Under the pieces are notes generated by a model that made no database searches, was not told where the DNA came from, and saw only the letters and a list, made by a program, of their open reading frames with translations. 64,000 nt of DNA, from assembly GCF_900107765.1 (NCBI RefSeq), contig NZ_FNQY01000003.1, forward strand, positions 235,677 through 299,676. The letters run 5' to 3'. The position numbers were made by a program, and so were the translations under genes. Below are positions 1 to 8,504 of this stretch, piece by piece. The stretch's first letter is position 1. Each line of letters starts with the position of its first letter. This stretch comes from Arachidicoccus rhizosphaerae (lineage in GTDB: Bacteria; Bacteroidota; Bacteroidia; Chitinophagales; Chitinophagaceae).

Positions 1-583
1 GCAGGTTCAGTTTCATTTTTAATAAAGAATAAATCACAAAAAAGTAACTCACAAAATTAATCAGAAAACAGGAAGTCTCTCCCAGCGTGCTTAGCAATAT
101 GCCACCTAGGGCAGGACCCAGAATCCTGGTCAGGTTGGCCATAGAGGAATTAATGGCAATCGCATTGGGGAGGTCCTCCTTATTATCAATCATATTGATC
201 AGTAAGGATTGTCTGGCCGTGGTATCAAAAGCATTAATTAACCCTTGCATTAAACTCAAGGCCAGAATAATGGCTATACTGTCTATTTTTAAAAAAATAA
301 CCAGCGTAAATAATCCGGCCTGAACCATCAGTAATATCTGTGTAATCAATAGGATATTATAGCGGTTATGCCGGTCGGTATAACTGCCGGCGTAAGGGGA
401 TAAAAAAAGTGACGGAATCAGATTGGCAAACATAGTCAGCCCCAGGTAAAAGGCAGAATGCGTCAGTTGATATACAATCCAGCTCACCGCTACTTTTTGC
501 ATCCATGTCCCAAGCATGGATACAGACTGCCCACTCACAAAAAACCTGAAATTTCTGGATGAAAGAGAACGAAAAACTTGCAT
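1..583 (-). CDS. MFS transporter, EntS/MFS_3-like (3' part missing)
   Basis: Reading the minus strand from the ATG at 583 gives about 194 residues with no stop before the window edge, so the C-terminal half lies outside. The start reads MQVFRSLSSRNFRFFVSGQS. It is followed by GTWMQKVAVSWIVYQL, then a loop GSYTDRHNRY matching the MFS loop 2-3 signature, then more hydrophobic helices, one carrying NAFDTTARQSL. This layout is typical of the EntS-like drug or siderophore exporter group of the major facilitator superfamily, which acts in the inner membrane by proton antiport. It lies 34 bp downstream of a MarR-family gene on the same strand, so the two probably form a regulator-efflux operon. The substrate cannot be told from the sequence. 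Confidence 0.85.
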   Translation of the reverse strand, partial: MQVFRSLSSRNFRFFVSGQSVSMLGTWMQKVAVSWIVYQLTHSAFYLGLTMFANLIPSLFLSPYAGSYTDRHNRYNILLITQILLMVQAGLFTLVIFLKIDSIAIILALSLMQGLINAFDTTARQSLLINMIDNKEDLPNAIAINSSMANLTRILGPALGGILLSTLGETSCFLINFVSYFFVIYSLLKMKLNL

Positions 584-617
584 AAAATAATTTAAATCAG
601 CACCACGCTGCACAGGG

Positions 618-1061
618 TTAACTGGCCAGACGGCCCAGTATCTCAACAGCTTTGATTAAGGTATCTTTTTCCTTTTGGCTGAGCTGTTCACTGACAGCCC
701 CGGACAGCCATTTACTCCTTGAAACGCGAATGGCCAGCAGTTGCTGCTGCCCGTTACTGGTCAGCGATAAGTAGACCTTTCTTTTATCTTCCGGATCGGG
801 ATGTTTGTGGACAGCACCCTGTTCATACAACCTGTTAATAATCTGGGAAATGGCCTGTGCAGAAATAAAATGCGCATCGGCCAGTTCAGAAGGCAGCATT
901 TTACCATTGCTGTCAAGCAGTGCCATTATAGCCTGCTCAGTCGTAGAAAAAGGCTGCTTACCTGCCTGTTTTCTGAGTTTTCTCAGGATTTTCCCCAGGA
1001 CATTATACAGTCCCACGGAAAGCTTAAAATCATGCTCATTAATTTGAATGGCTGGATCCAT
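618..1061 (-). CDS. MarR family transcriptional regulator
   Basis: The 147-residue protein has the MarR winged-helix layout. The recognition-helix segment HFISAQAISQIINRLYEQG is followed by the wing HPDPEDKRKVYLSLT, whose D-x-R core is the classic MarR wing motif. MarR proteins bind as dimers to palindromes and usually release DNA when they bind small phenolic or toxic compounds. The gene sits directly upstream of an MFS exporter on the same strand, so local control of that pump is the likely job. A palindrome with 8-bp arms lies 43 bp upstream of the start and is a good candidate for its own operator. Confidence 0.9.
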   Translation of the reverse strand: MDPAIQINEHDFKLSVGLYNVLGKILRKLRKQAGKQPFSTTEQAIMALLDSNGKMLPSELADAHFISAQAISQIINRLYEQGAVHKHPDPEDKRKVYLSLTSNGQQQLLAIRVSRSKWLSGAVSEQLSQKEKDTLIKAVEILGRLAS

Positions 1062-1103
1062 AATCTTGCAGGTTTTACAGGCGAATAAAACGTAAACTAC
1101 TAA

Positions 1104-1127
1104 ACAAAGTTTATAAATTAACTTTGT
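1104..1127. promoter_or_regulatory. Palindrome upstream of the MarR gene (candidate MarR operator)
   Basis: The perfect arms ACAAAGTT and AACTTTGT are separated by 8 bp (TATAAATT). The site lies 43 bp before the MarR start, in the intergenic region shared with the divergent gene at 1326. A palindrome of this size next to a MarR gene fits an autoregulatory operator. The sequence shows the palindrome; its binding by this MarR protein is inference. Confidence 0.5.
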
Positions 1128-1325
1128 AAAGTTACTTTAGTATTTTCAAATCACCCAAATTTATTTTATCAGATGCACTGATCAATAGGTCCGACAATTT
1201 CCATTTTAAGTAAAAAACGTCCAAATCGCAGGGAGGCAAAATAGCTAATCTCATTGCTTCATAACAATTAAAGTAGCTGAAAAAGAGTATCTTTAATTCT
1301 TATTACATCTAAAAACAACTACCAT

Positions 1326-1886
1326 ATGCTAACTGGAACGGACAGCTATGATATCCCTTTTAAAAAAACGGGTATGATCTTACTGGTAATAATAGCGCCT
1401 GTTTTATCGCTATTAATGGTCCTCATGCTCTTTTATCCGGAAATTTTAGGGCGTACGCCAGCATCCATAACCGGTAAAACGCTTCTGTATTTCACCATAT
1501 TCCAGTTATTAATGCTGGGATTAGTTCTCTACTATGTCATTTTGTTAACCAAAAAGACACCGGCCGTTGTTTTGGATCCATTCGGGATAACCATTCATAC
1601 TTCAGTCTGGGGGCCTTTGGAGATTGCATGGTCAGAGATGATACGACCCGAAATAAATATATCCGGAAAATACCGATATCTGCTTTTATTTGTAAAACAT
1701 CCAGAGGAAATCATCAACAAGGCCACCAGCCTTCCGGTGCGGTGGTCGTTGAAAATACGTCAGAAACTACATAAGACACCCATAGTCATTGACATCCATT
1801 ATTTAAAAGGAGAAATGGAATTACATAAAAAAGCCATTGAAATGCAGTTGAATAAGCGTAGTGAGACACATTTAACCAGCCGCTGA
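1326..1886 (+). CDS. Small membrane protein, STM3941-like
   Basis: This 186-residue protein has two N-terminal membrane helices at about residues 16-38 and 54-74, followed by a cytosolic domain. That domain starts AVVLDPFGITIHTSVWG and continues through IAWSEMIRPEI and LLLFVKHPEEIIN. The pattern (two helices, then a small PH-like beta domain with a W-x-E/D-I strand and a hydrophobic K/NPEE turn) resembles the STM3941 family, whose function is unknown. It is transcribed away from the MarR/MFS pair and converges on the DUF2752 gene. The family match is by pattern only. Confidence 0.65.
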   Translation: MLTGTDSYDIPFKKTGMILLVIIAPVLSLLMVLMLFYPEILGRTPASITGKTLLYFTIFQLLMLGLVLYYVILLTKKTPAVVLDPFGITIHTSVWGPLEIAWSEMIRPEINISGKYRYLLLFVKHPEEIINKATSLPVRWSLKIRQKLHKTPIVIDIHYLKGEMELHKKAIEMQLNKRSETHLTSR

Positions 1887-1908
1887 GTGCTGCTCCGGGG
1901 GCAGCCCG

Positions 1909-2292
1909 CTATAATACATTCCGGCCGATCCAAAAAGCCATGACCAGCACTAATATAAATTTAATGGCGCCCGCACCAAAAAGCATTTTACGCCATTTTA
2001 GCATGGAGCCTGAGAGGGGGGATGCCAGTTTAAAAACAAGGGCCACCAGCAAATAAGGAAAGGCCAGCACTAAAAGGGCGTTTTCTTTTAGTGCGCTGAG
2101 TATGTCCAGATTTAGCAGGTCATGGACAGCTCTTTGTGCGCCGCAGCCAGGGCAAAGCAGCCCGGTTAATGTCCTGAAGGGACATTTTGGGAACCAGGCG
2201 TAATCCAGCGGGTTATAGCTTTTATACACCCAGCCCAGCAGTACCAGCAACAGCGCACCCGCCGTCCATTTCAAGTAAGATTTAACGACCAA
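1909..2292 (-). CDS. DUF2752 membrane protein
   Basis: This 127-residue protein has three hydrophobic segments. Between the first two it carries the family signature CPFRTLTGLLCPGCGAQRAV, followed by HDLLNLDI. The C-P-x-C-G-x-x-R-A core with the H-x-L-L tail is diagnostic of DUF2752, whose role is unknown; the paired cysteines suggest metal binding or a disulfide. The start overlaps the end of the GYF-CD225 gene by 11 bp, so the two are translated from one message. In Bacteroidota these two families often sit side by side, which suggests a joint membrane function. Confidence 0.85.
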   Translation of the reverse strand: MVVKSYLKWTAGALLLVLLGWVYKSYNPLDYAWFPKCPFRTLTGLLCPGCGAQRAVHDLLNLDILSALKENALLVLAFPYLLVALVFKLASPLSGSMLKWRKMLFGAGAIKFILVLVMAFWIGRNVL

Positions 2293-2788
2293 GGTTTTTA
2301 CTTAAGCTGAAAAACATAAAACAACCATATATAATTCCGGATACAATACCTAGCCAAAAGCCAATATTCGTCCATTTTTTGGCCTCTTCGGATGCTTTAA
2401 AAGCGCCATCATAATCACCGGCATAAAATCTGGATTCCACTTTGGCAGCGTTCACAATGCCGGCAATACCAAAGGGCAGGCAGCAAATAAGTGTCACTAA
2501 AATGGATTCCACCAGCCAGGTCTTGGGCGGAGTCTGCCCCTGGGCCGGCGGGACACCTTGTTGTAGCGGCGGCTGCTCCGCCGCAGGCCTTGGACTGGCA
2601 GAATAGGTATAAGGAGGAGGCGTATCTTTAAATAAGATGCTCAGCTCAGCCACCGTTCCGGCAGGCTGCCATTCGGGCAACTCCTGGAACCAGACCTTTG
2701 TCTCTCTGCTTATATTTTCTTTAATCAGTTCCTCCAGCGTAAAGGGCCCGAAAGTCGTTATACCATTGGTGTAATAATATTTTTGCAT
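2282..2788 (-). CDS. GYF_2 and CD225/dispanin domain membrane protein
   Basis: This 168-residue protein has an N-terminal GYF_2 domain (residues 1-55) recognisable from YYYTNGITTFGPFTLEEL and the later W-F-x-E-L-P-E-W segment. A Pro/Gln-rich linker at about 56-90 follows. The C-terminal CD225 (dispanin-like) unit has two membrane helices: a first with LVTLICCLPFGIAGIVNAAK, a loop holding the SRFYAGDYDGAFKASEEAKKW core, then a second helix. GYF_2 domains may bind proline-rich peptides and CD225 helices reshape or sit in membranes; the bacterial role is unknown. It is the first gene of a two-gene operon with DUF2752. Confidence 0.85.
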   Translation of the reverse strand: MQKYYYTNGITTFGPFTLEELIKENISRETKVWFQELPEWQPAGTVAELSILFKDTPPPYTYSASPRPAAEQPPLQQGVPPAQGQTPPKTWLVESILVTLICCLPFGIAGIVNAAKVESRFYAGDYDGAFKASEEAKKWTNIGFWLGIVSGIIYGCFMFFSLSKNLGR

Positions 2789-3192
2789 TCAGTTTTTAGT
2801 TTTTCATTTTAAACTTGACGTAACGCTCGCCGGTCGGGATGCTCCGACCACTAAAACAAAGATAAGTTAATTCAGTGCTAACATTTATATTTTTTTGAAT
2901 TGTAAGCACTTGCGGTCAAAAACACGACTTTCAAGTCTTAAAATGGAATACCTTGACGCAGCGAAGCCCAAGCTTCTTATTTTGCTGAGAGCAGGCTTTG
3001 CCTTTCTTATTAATTTTCAAAAACCCGATCAGGGTTTACTTAGCCATGCCTGTTATTTTCTTATCAGTTTCTTACCAGTTCGGAGCCGAACGGAGTTAGT
3101 ATATCCCTGAAAATTGCCTTACTTTTGTGTGGCGGCGCAGGATAGATTGGCGCCCGGTAACAACCAATTAAACCATTATTTATATAAAAATC
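2789..3192. other. Intergenic region with divergent promoter elements, no convincing gene
   Basis: On the minus strand a TATCTTTG box (2857-2864) fits the Bacteroidota -7 element for the GYF-CD225 operon. Just downstream of it, GGTCGG (2832-2837) and CCGACC (2844-2849) form a small hairpin in its leader. On the plus strand TACTTTTG (3120-3127) could be the -7 box for the DUF3347 gene. Neither box has a clear -33 TTTG partner. A 71-codon open frame at 2895-3110 shows no family features and is treated as noise. Confidence 0.4.
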
Positions 3193-3813
3193 ATGCTTAA
3201 AAAAGGTGTATTTATTATTTTGGCGCTCGTCGTTTGTATTGCCGCCTGGTTATTTTTTGCCAAATCCGGCAAGAAAGATGTTCAAAATCAAAAAGAAGTT
3301 CCCCTTAAAATCAGTAAAAATACAGACAAACTCAATCAAAGCCTGGACGGCACCTTAGCCATCTACAATGCCTTGCATGACGGACTGGTCCGCTGGGCCC
3401 CTTTGGATTCCATCAGTCTGCTGGCCGGTAGACTTAGCCAACAAACGGCGCAAATCCCTTTTACCGAGGTTAAAGCCGACTCCATCTTGATTCAGACAGC
3501 CAAAGACTTCGGACAAAACATTCAGGACGCCTGTCTGGCTATCACCAAGGATACAGCCATCACCGGACAACGCAGGGATTTCTATACAGCGACGGAAGCC
3601 TTATACAACTTGCTTAGAACAGTGCAATATGATAAAAAAATTATTTATCATATTAAATGCCCCATGGCTTTTAACGGCGATGAAGAAGGGTTTTGGTTAA
3701 GTGATTCCACCAAAATCGTAAACCCTTATTTTGGCACCAAGGATCCTACTTATCATAGCGGCATGATTGGCTGCGGCTCCGTAGAAGATTCTATTGCTTT
3801 TGTACATTCTTAA
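3193..3813 (+). CDS. DUF3347 domain protein, membrane-anchored or exported
   Basis: This 206-residue protein starts with a hydrophobic helix (about residues 5-23, VFIILALVVCIAAWLFFA) that serves as a signal anchor. The rest is predicted to be periplasmic. The C-terminal part carries the DUF3347 hallmark: C156-P-M-A-F, then GFWLSDSTKIVNPYFG, then M191-I-G-C194-G. In this family the Cys/Met pairs, often found beside copper or silver efflux proteins, probably bind soft metals; here there is no CusA/CusB gene nearby. Upstream is a TAnnTTTG-like box at 3120. It lies ahead of thrS by 160 bp and is probably a separate unit. Confidence 0.75.
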   Translation: MLKKGVFIILALVVCIAAWLFFAKSGKKDVQNQKEVPLKISKNTDKLNQSLDGTLAIYNALHDGLVRWAPLDSISLLAGRLSQQTAQIPFTEVKADSILIQTAKDFGQNIQDACLAITKDTAITGQRRDFYTATEALYNLLRTVQYDKKIIYHIKCPMAFNGDEEGFWLSDSTKIVNPYFGTKDPTYHSGMIGCGSVEDSIAFVHS

Positions 3814-3901
3814 ATGTTTCTCGCAGGAATTTCAGGATATCCCGAAGGCAGCCAATTTAATTTTAGGGCTTGCGCATTGAGGGATTTTGAAGGCATAGTT
3901 G

Positions 3902-3951
3902 TATTTTTGAGCACTTTTTCCATCAAACAATTCCTGGCAATAGCCAGGAAT
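3902..3951 (+). promoter_or_regulatory. thrS promoter box and leader hairpin
   Basis: TATTTTTG at 3902-3909 matches the -7 consensus TAnnTTTG. An A/TTG at about 22 bp upstream is a weak -33. Ten or so bases into the predicted leader lies a perfect hairpin with 9-bp arms (ATTCCTGGC at 3930-3938, GCCAGGAAT at 3943-3951) and a 4-nt loop. It ends 22 nt before the thrS start at 3974. thrS genes in other bacteria are controlled through leader structure, either a tRNA-mimic operator or a T-box. This hairpin is too small to be either, but is well placed to affect translation. Confidence 0.45.
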
Positions 3952-3973
3952 GTATAATATATTAATAAATATT

Positions 3974-5908
3974 ATGATTCATATTACTTTTCCTGACGGA
4001 GCGGTCCGTGAATATGAGGCCGGTATCTCAGGACTAGATATTGCAAAATCCATCAGCGAAGGGCTGATGCGTAAGGTACTGGCTGTTGAGCTGGACGGTA
4101 AAGTGGTAGATGCCTTCGGAGCCATTAACCAGGACGCCCATATTAAATTTCTGACCTGGGACGATAAAGGGGGTAAATCCACCTTCTGGCATTCCTCCGC
4201 CCACCTGATGGCTGAAGCGCTGCAGGAAATCTATCCTGACACTAAATTTGCCATCGGACCACCCATTGAAAAAGGCTTTTACTATGACATTGACCTGGGT
4301 GAGCAGAAAATCACCGACGAAGACCTAGCGCTCATTGAAAAGAAAATGAAAGAGCATGCGGCTAATAAAGAACGCTTCAGCCGCAAAGAGGTATCTAAGG
4401 CTGACGCCATTGCCTATTTCACTGAAAAACAGGATCCTTATAAACTGGAACTCATAGACGGCCTTGAAGATGGGCAAATTACTTTCTATACCCAGGGAGA
4501 ATTTACCGATCTGTGCCGGGGACCGCATATCCCTAATACTGGGTATATCAAGGCGATTAAACTGACCAATATTGCTGGTGCCTACTGGAGAGGAGATGAA
4601 AAAAATAAAATGCTGACCCGTATTTATGGGGTTACTTTTCCGGCTAAAAAGGACCTGGATGATTACCTGACCTTTCTGGAAGAAGCCAAAAAACGGGATC
4701 ATCGTAAACTCGGTAAGGAGCTGGAACTCTTTGCCTTCTCAGAAAAAGTGGGAGCGGGGCTGCCGCTGTGGCTACCCAATGGTGCCATGCTCAGGGAAAG
4801 ACTGCAGCAATTTTTACAAAAAGCGCAGATTGAGAGCGGCTATTTACCGGTTATCACCCCACATATTGGTAATATCAATCTGTATAAGACATCCGGTCAT
4901 TACGAAAAATACGGTAAAGACAGTTTTCAGCCCATTAAAACCCCACATGAGGGTGAGGAGTTCCTGTTAAAACCGATGAACTGCCCGCACCACTGTGAAA
5001 TTTATAAAACGTCTCCGAAGTCGTATAAAGACCTGCCGGTGCGTTTTGCAGAATTCGGGACCGTTTACCGCTACGAACAGGCAGGGGAGCTGCATGGCCT
5101 GACCAGGGTGCGCGGCTTTACCCAGGACGACGCCCATCTGTTCTGCCGCCCGGATCAGGTTAAAGATGAGTTTAAAAAAGTGATTGATCTGGTCCTATAT
5201 GTATTTAAATCCCTTGGATTTAATGAATATACGGCGCAGGTCTCATTGCGTGATCAGAACGACCGCAGCAAATATATTGGTAGCGAATCCAACTGGGACA
5301 TCGCTGAAGAAGCCATTAAGGAGGCTGCAGCGGAGAAAGGTCTTCCTACCATTGTCGAATATGGCGAAGCGGCTTTCTATGGCCCCAAGCTGGATTTTAT
5401 GGTAAAGGACGCCCTGGGGAGATCCTGGCAGCTGGGTACCATACAGGTAGACTATAACCTGCCGGAACGTTTTGAGCTGGAGTATATTGACAGCGATAAT
5501 ACCCGCAAAAGACCGGTAATGATTCATAGAGCACCCTTTGGCTCCATGGAAAGATTCGTTGCCGTTTTACTGGAAAACTGCGCCGGAAAACTGCCTTTAT
5601 GGTTGGTGCCGACACAGGTGAAAATTCTGCCTGTCTCTGATAAATACAATGACTACGCCAAGGAGGTGGAAAAGACTTTAAAGGCAGCAGATGTCCGCGT
5701 TTTGATTGATGAGCGTAGCGAAAAAGTGGGTCGTAAGATCCGCGACACAGAACTGGCCAAGATCCCTTATATGCTGATCGTCGGCGAAAAGGATGTAGAG
5801 GCAAAAACAGTGAGCGTACGTAAACAATCCGCAGGAGAGTTAGGTGCCATGCAGGTTTCCGATTTCATACAACTCATTGAAAAAGAAGTAAAAGAAAAGA
5901 CTAGCTAA
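3974..5908 (+). CDS. thrS: Threonyl-tRNA synthetase
   Basis: Class II synthetase that charges tRNA-Thr. The start at 3974 gives [14 protein letters not shown], the usual beginning of the N-terminal TGS domain; an in-frame ATG 24 bp earlier adds eight residues that do not fit the family. Order of domains: TGS (1-62), the editing/zinc-like domain with [11 protein letters not shown] near residue 70, SAD region with [11 protein letters not shown], catalytic core with [10 protein letters not shown] and motif 2 [12 protein letters not shown], motif 3 [11 protein letters not shown], and a C-terminal anticodon-binding domain. Length of about 644 residues is normal. It converges on DUF4954 and is followed by two terminators. 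Confidence 0.98.
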   Translation: MIHITFPDGAVREYEAGISGLDIAKSISEGLMRKVLAVELDGKVVDAFGAINQDAHIKFLTWDDKGGKSTFWHSSAHLMAEALQEIYPDTKFAIGPPIEKGFYYDIDLGEQKITDEDLALIEKKMKEHAANKERFSRKEVSKADAIAYFTEKQDPYKLELIDGLEDGQITFYTQGEFTDLCRGPHIPNTGYIKAIKLTNIAGAYWRGDEKNKMLTRIYGVTFPAKKDLDDYLTFLEEAKKRDHRKLGKELELFAFSEKVGAGLPLWLPNGAMLRERLQQFLQKAQIESGYLPVITPHIGNINLYKTSGHYEKYGKDSFQPIKTPHEGEEFLLKPMNCPHHCEIYKTSPKSYKDLPVRFAEFGTVYRYEQAGELHGLTRVRGFTQDDAHLFCRPDQVKDEFKKVIDLVLYVFKSLGFNEYTAQVSLRDQNDRSKYIGSESNWDIAEEAIKEAAAEKGLPTIVEYGEAAFYGPKLDFMVKDALGRSWQLGTIQVDYNLPERFELEYIDSDNTRKRPVMIHRAPFGSMERFVAVLLENCAGKLPLWLVPTQVKILPVSDKYNDYAKEVEKTLKAADVRVLIDERSEKVGRKIRDTELAKIPYMLIVGEKDVEAKTVSVRKQSAGELGAMQVSDFIQLIEKEVKEKTS

Positions 5909-5974
5909 AATTTAACTTCAGGTAAGATTACCGGTTAATTTTGCGCTGTTTTTTTTCGCAAATAATAGTAAAGA

Positions 5975-6017
5975 CGTCAGGGCTGGCTAAGATGCCTTAG
6001 CAGCCCTGGCGTTTTTT
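5975..6017 (+). terminator. Intrinsic terminator of thrS
   Basis: The stem CAGGGCTG (5978-5985) pairs with CAGCCCTG (6001-6008). An inner CTAAG/CTTAG and outer C-G, G-C, T-G pairs extend it. It is followed directly by six T. It lies 66 bp after the thrS stop. Confidence 0.85.
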
Positions 6018-6038
6018 CATGGCCAGACGAGGCCGCAT

Positions 6039-6080
6039 TAAAAGAGCCGCCCGGTCTTAAAATCCGGACGGCTCTTTTAT
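6039..6080. terminator. Bidirectional terminator between thrS and DUF4954
   Basis: TAAAAGAGCCG and CGGCTCTTTTA flank a CCCGG/CCGG inner stem and a short loop. The A-rich left arm and T-rich right arm make it work on both strands, closing the convergent DUF4954 transcript as well as thrS read-through. Confidence 0.85.
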
Positions 6081-6107
6081 TTATCTCTGAATATTTCCCC
6101 TGAAATG

Positions 6108-8318
6108 CTACACAAAACGACTCAGCTGCTCTGTAAGTTTTTTCAGCGTCTTTTTCTGATCCTTGATAAAACTGTTATCAGAAAACTTACCTACGACTGC
6201 TTCCATCTCTTTTTCATTCTCATACATCATCTTTCGGTAGGCATTGGTATAATCCTTTTTCCGGGAGATAACGATCTGATCCACCATCCACTTTTGAATC
6301 CGAAGATAATCCTCGGCCAGACCGGTAAGCTGGTCTTTGCTGAGCGTTGCCGGATTCAGGGCTAACACCTCGCTTAAGACGGCCAGCGCATCGGTTCTTT
6401 TTTGTTCTTCATATTTATCTCCCTGCGTTTTATAAAACTCATGGAGCTGATCCCAGCTCTGGATCTTACGGTTACGGACCCTGTCTTTTAAAGTTTCTAC
6501 ATTTTTTTCTAAAATCAACTGTCCGCCCACATTAAGCCATGGCTGTCTTTTGGGACTGGTCGGTAAATTTTCCAGTAATCCTTTCAGGTGTTTAACTTCA
6601 TTCAACCTTTGTTCGGAAAATAAGGCCTGATAACCATAAAGACGAACCATATCATTATAACAGCGGTACGCATGCCGCACTTTAATGATTTCTACATTCC
6701 TTTTGCTATTTTCAATACCGCTGGCAAGGATGGTCAGCGATTCTACAGGCGAATCAGGATCTGAAAGGAGTTCCTTCCCTTTCTGAATTAAGGTATCCAG
6801 GTCAGGCTCTTTAAAAGGCTGGCCCTGAGGCGACTGGCTCTTAAAATAAGCCAGACCCGTGTATTTTTCCAAAAGTCGGATGGATTCCATCATTTCCCAG
6901 ATCGTATCCGGTGCCAGGAAATCAAATTCCAGATGCTGGGCCTTTTCTTTACGCTGATCCCGATCGCCATATTTCCATGCATTTCTTTTCAGTGCATACA
7001 TATTATACATAAACCAATAGCCTGGCATGATAACCAGCGCATTGGTGATGGGATGAATACTGATTAAAGAAAAAGGGAAAGGAATATTCAGCTCATAATT
7101 ATAATCTCCCTTGGCTAGCATCGTAAAGCTTGCGAACTTACAATTATGCTTTAAGGAGACACATAAGGCCGGCCAGAAGCCTCTACCCGCTACAATCTCA
7201 CCATCAGCTCCCCTGGAGTTGTGATTGGAACCAATGGTGGCTCCCGCTGGAATATTGCTTTGCCCCATGACGGTAGCCGCGCATAAAAAGGAGTTATTAT
7301 GGTGCTGTTCATGCCCCGGGAAAATCAGGGAGTTAAGGACCTCACAGCAAGAGATCGTGGCATTACTCCCCAGATAGGAGTTAATGAGACGGGCGCCATA
7401 TTTTAACTGCGTATGGGAGGCGGTCACAAAGCGGACGGCTTTCACCCCATAGAAGATACGACTGCCATAGCCTACGCTTCCGTTGACGAGCTCACAGCCT
7501 TCCCCGATCTGAGTTCTCCCTTCCTCTCCGGAATTAATGGTCAGGTTTTTCAGTTTATTGGCTCCTTTAATATAGGCATCGGATCCAATCCAGACGTCCT
7601 TAATAATATTGGAGTTCTTAATGACGGTTCTGTCTCCGATTTTTCCATAAAAGCCCCGGGCAGTTTTAAATTCAGTTTCCGTGAGTTGTTTAAAGCCTTC
7701 CAATAAGGCCTCATCATCACGGTATTTGCTCCACAGCCAGGCATCCCCCGGTAACATGCCGTTAAATGGAAGTATCTTTCTGCCTCCGTTTTCATTACAG
7801 AGCTCCAGCCAGATCCTTACAGATTCCTGTTCGCCTTCTTTAATAATACCATTACCAAATTTACAGATATCTGTCGTCTGGATTTCATTGATATTAGTCA
7901 GAATGACTTCCTGACCGATTATATAATGGGAGAGATAATGAACGTTGTTGATGACACTGTTATCACCAATATCGCTGGAGATAATCGTTGAATCATATAA
8001 CCCAACGGCCACTTTGAGATCACTGAAACTTAAGAAGAATGGTTCCAGCTTGCCAATACGTACCAGCCCGTAAAACTTGCAGTTCTTAACAAGCTCAGGA
8101 TTAAAGTTGTCAGAAACGAGGATATTATTCCAGTTATCACTGGTATTTCTGTTCCTCACCAGCACTTCAATCTCAAAGGCGGAGAGCTGACGATATTTTG
8201 TACCATTTCTGTTTTGAAGGTTGCGTAGATAATACTCATCCTTTCCTTTTGGCAGGTATTGTTTCTTTATAAAATCATACCCTAGAGAATCCAGGGGTAA
8301 TCGGGTAATATTATTCAT
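6108..8318 (-). CDS. DUF4954 hexapeptide-repeat protein
   Basis: The start at 8318 gives MNNITRLPLDSLGY, about 736 residues. An in-frame ATG 78 bp further upstream is possible but gives an untypical N-terminus. The middle third contains irregular hexapeptide-type turns (for example SDIGDNSVINNV, IKDVWIGSDAYIKGA, TQIGEGCELVNGSVGYG and PAGATIGSNHNSRGADGE), indicating a left-handed beta-helix like that of sugar acyltransferases and nucleotidyltransferase tails. This matches DUF4954, a Bacteroidota family without an assigned reaction. The C-terminal 250 residues are alpha-helical and charged. It is on the same strand as glmS, 186 bp downstream, so a link to amino-sugar metabolism is possible but unproven. 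Confidence 0.85.
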   Translation of the reverse strand: MNNITRLPLDSLGYDFIKKQYLPKGKDEYYLRNLQNRNGTKYRQLSAFEIEVLVRNRNTSDNWNNILVSDNFNPELVKNCKFYGLVRIGKLEPFFLSFSDLKVAVGLYDSTIISSDIGDNSVINNVHYLSHYIIGQEVILTNINEIQTTDICKFGNGIIKEGEQESVRIWLELCNENGGRKILPFNGMLPGDAWLWSKYRDDEALLEGFKQLTETEFKTARGFYGKIGDRTVIKNSNIIKDVWIGSDAYIKGANKLKNLTINSGEEGRTQIGEGCELVNGSVGYGSRIFYGVKAVRFVTASHTQLKYGARLINSYLGSNATISCCEVLNSLIFPGHEQHHNNSFLCAATVMGQSNIPAGATIGSNHNSRGADGEIVAGRGFWPALCVSLKHNCKFASFTMLAKGDYNYELNIPFPFSLISIHPITNALVIMPGYWFMYNMYALKRNAWKYGDRDQRKEKAQHLEFDFLAPDTIWEMMESIRLLEKYTGLAYFKSQSPQGQPFKEPDLDTLIQKGKELLSDPDSPVESLTILASGIENSKRNVEIIKVRHAYRCYNDMVRLYGYQALFSEQRLNEVKHLKGLLENLPTSPKRQPWLNVGGQLILEKNVETLKDRVRNRKIQSWDQLHEFYKTQGDKYEEQKRTDALAVLSEVLALNPATLSKDQLTGLAEDYLRIQKWMVDQIVISRKKDYTNAYRKMMYENEKEMEAVVGKFSDNSFIKDQKKTLKKLTEQLSRFV

Positions 8319-8429
8319 CTGGTGCAGGTTTATGTTAGAAAATCCGGAGAGATAACCCAGGTAACGGGCAAATCTGCTTCCTAAAAGATAAAGCAAACAG
8401 ATTTAGCGATCAATCGGGTTAAGATTAAT

Positions 8430-8459
8430 TCCCTGGCTGGCCCAGCAGCCAGCCAGGGA
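8430..8459 (-). terminator. GC-rich hairpin between glmS and DUF4954
   Basis: A perfect 12-bp stem (TCCCTGGCTGGC with GCCAGCCAGGGA) surrounds a 6-nt loop. It lies 45 bp after the glmS stop. On the minus strand the sequence after the stem is AATTAATCTT, with only a weak T-run. It could be a leaky glmS terminator or an mRNA-stabilising or processing stem between the two genes. Confidence 0.55.
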
Positions 8460-8504
8460 TAATCCTGATATTTTTGTTGGACAGATAGAATTTGATGTTA
8501 CGAC

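Noticed and set aside
2895..3110. 71-codon frame in the region before the DUF3347 gene
   Set aside because: No family features, biased composition and no promoter; likely chance.
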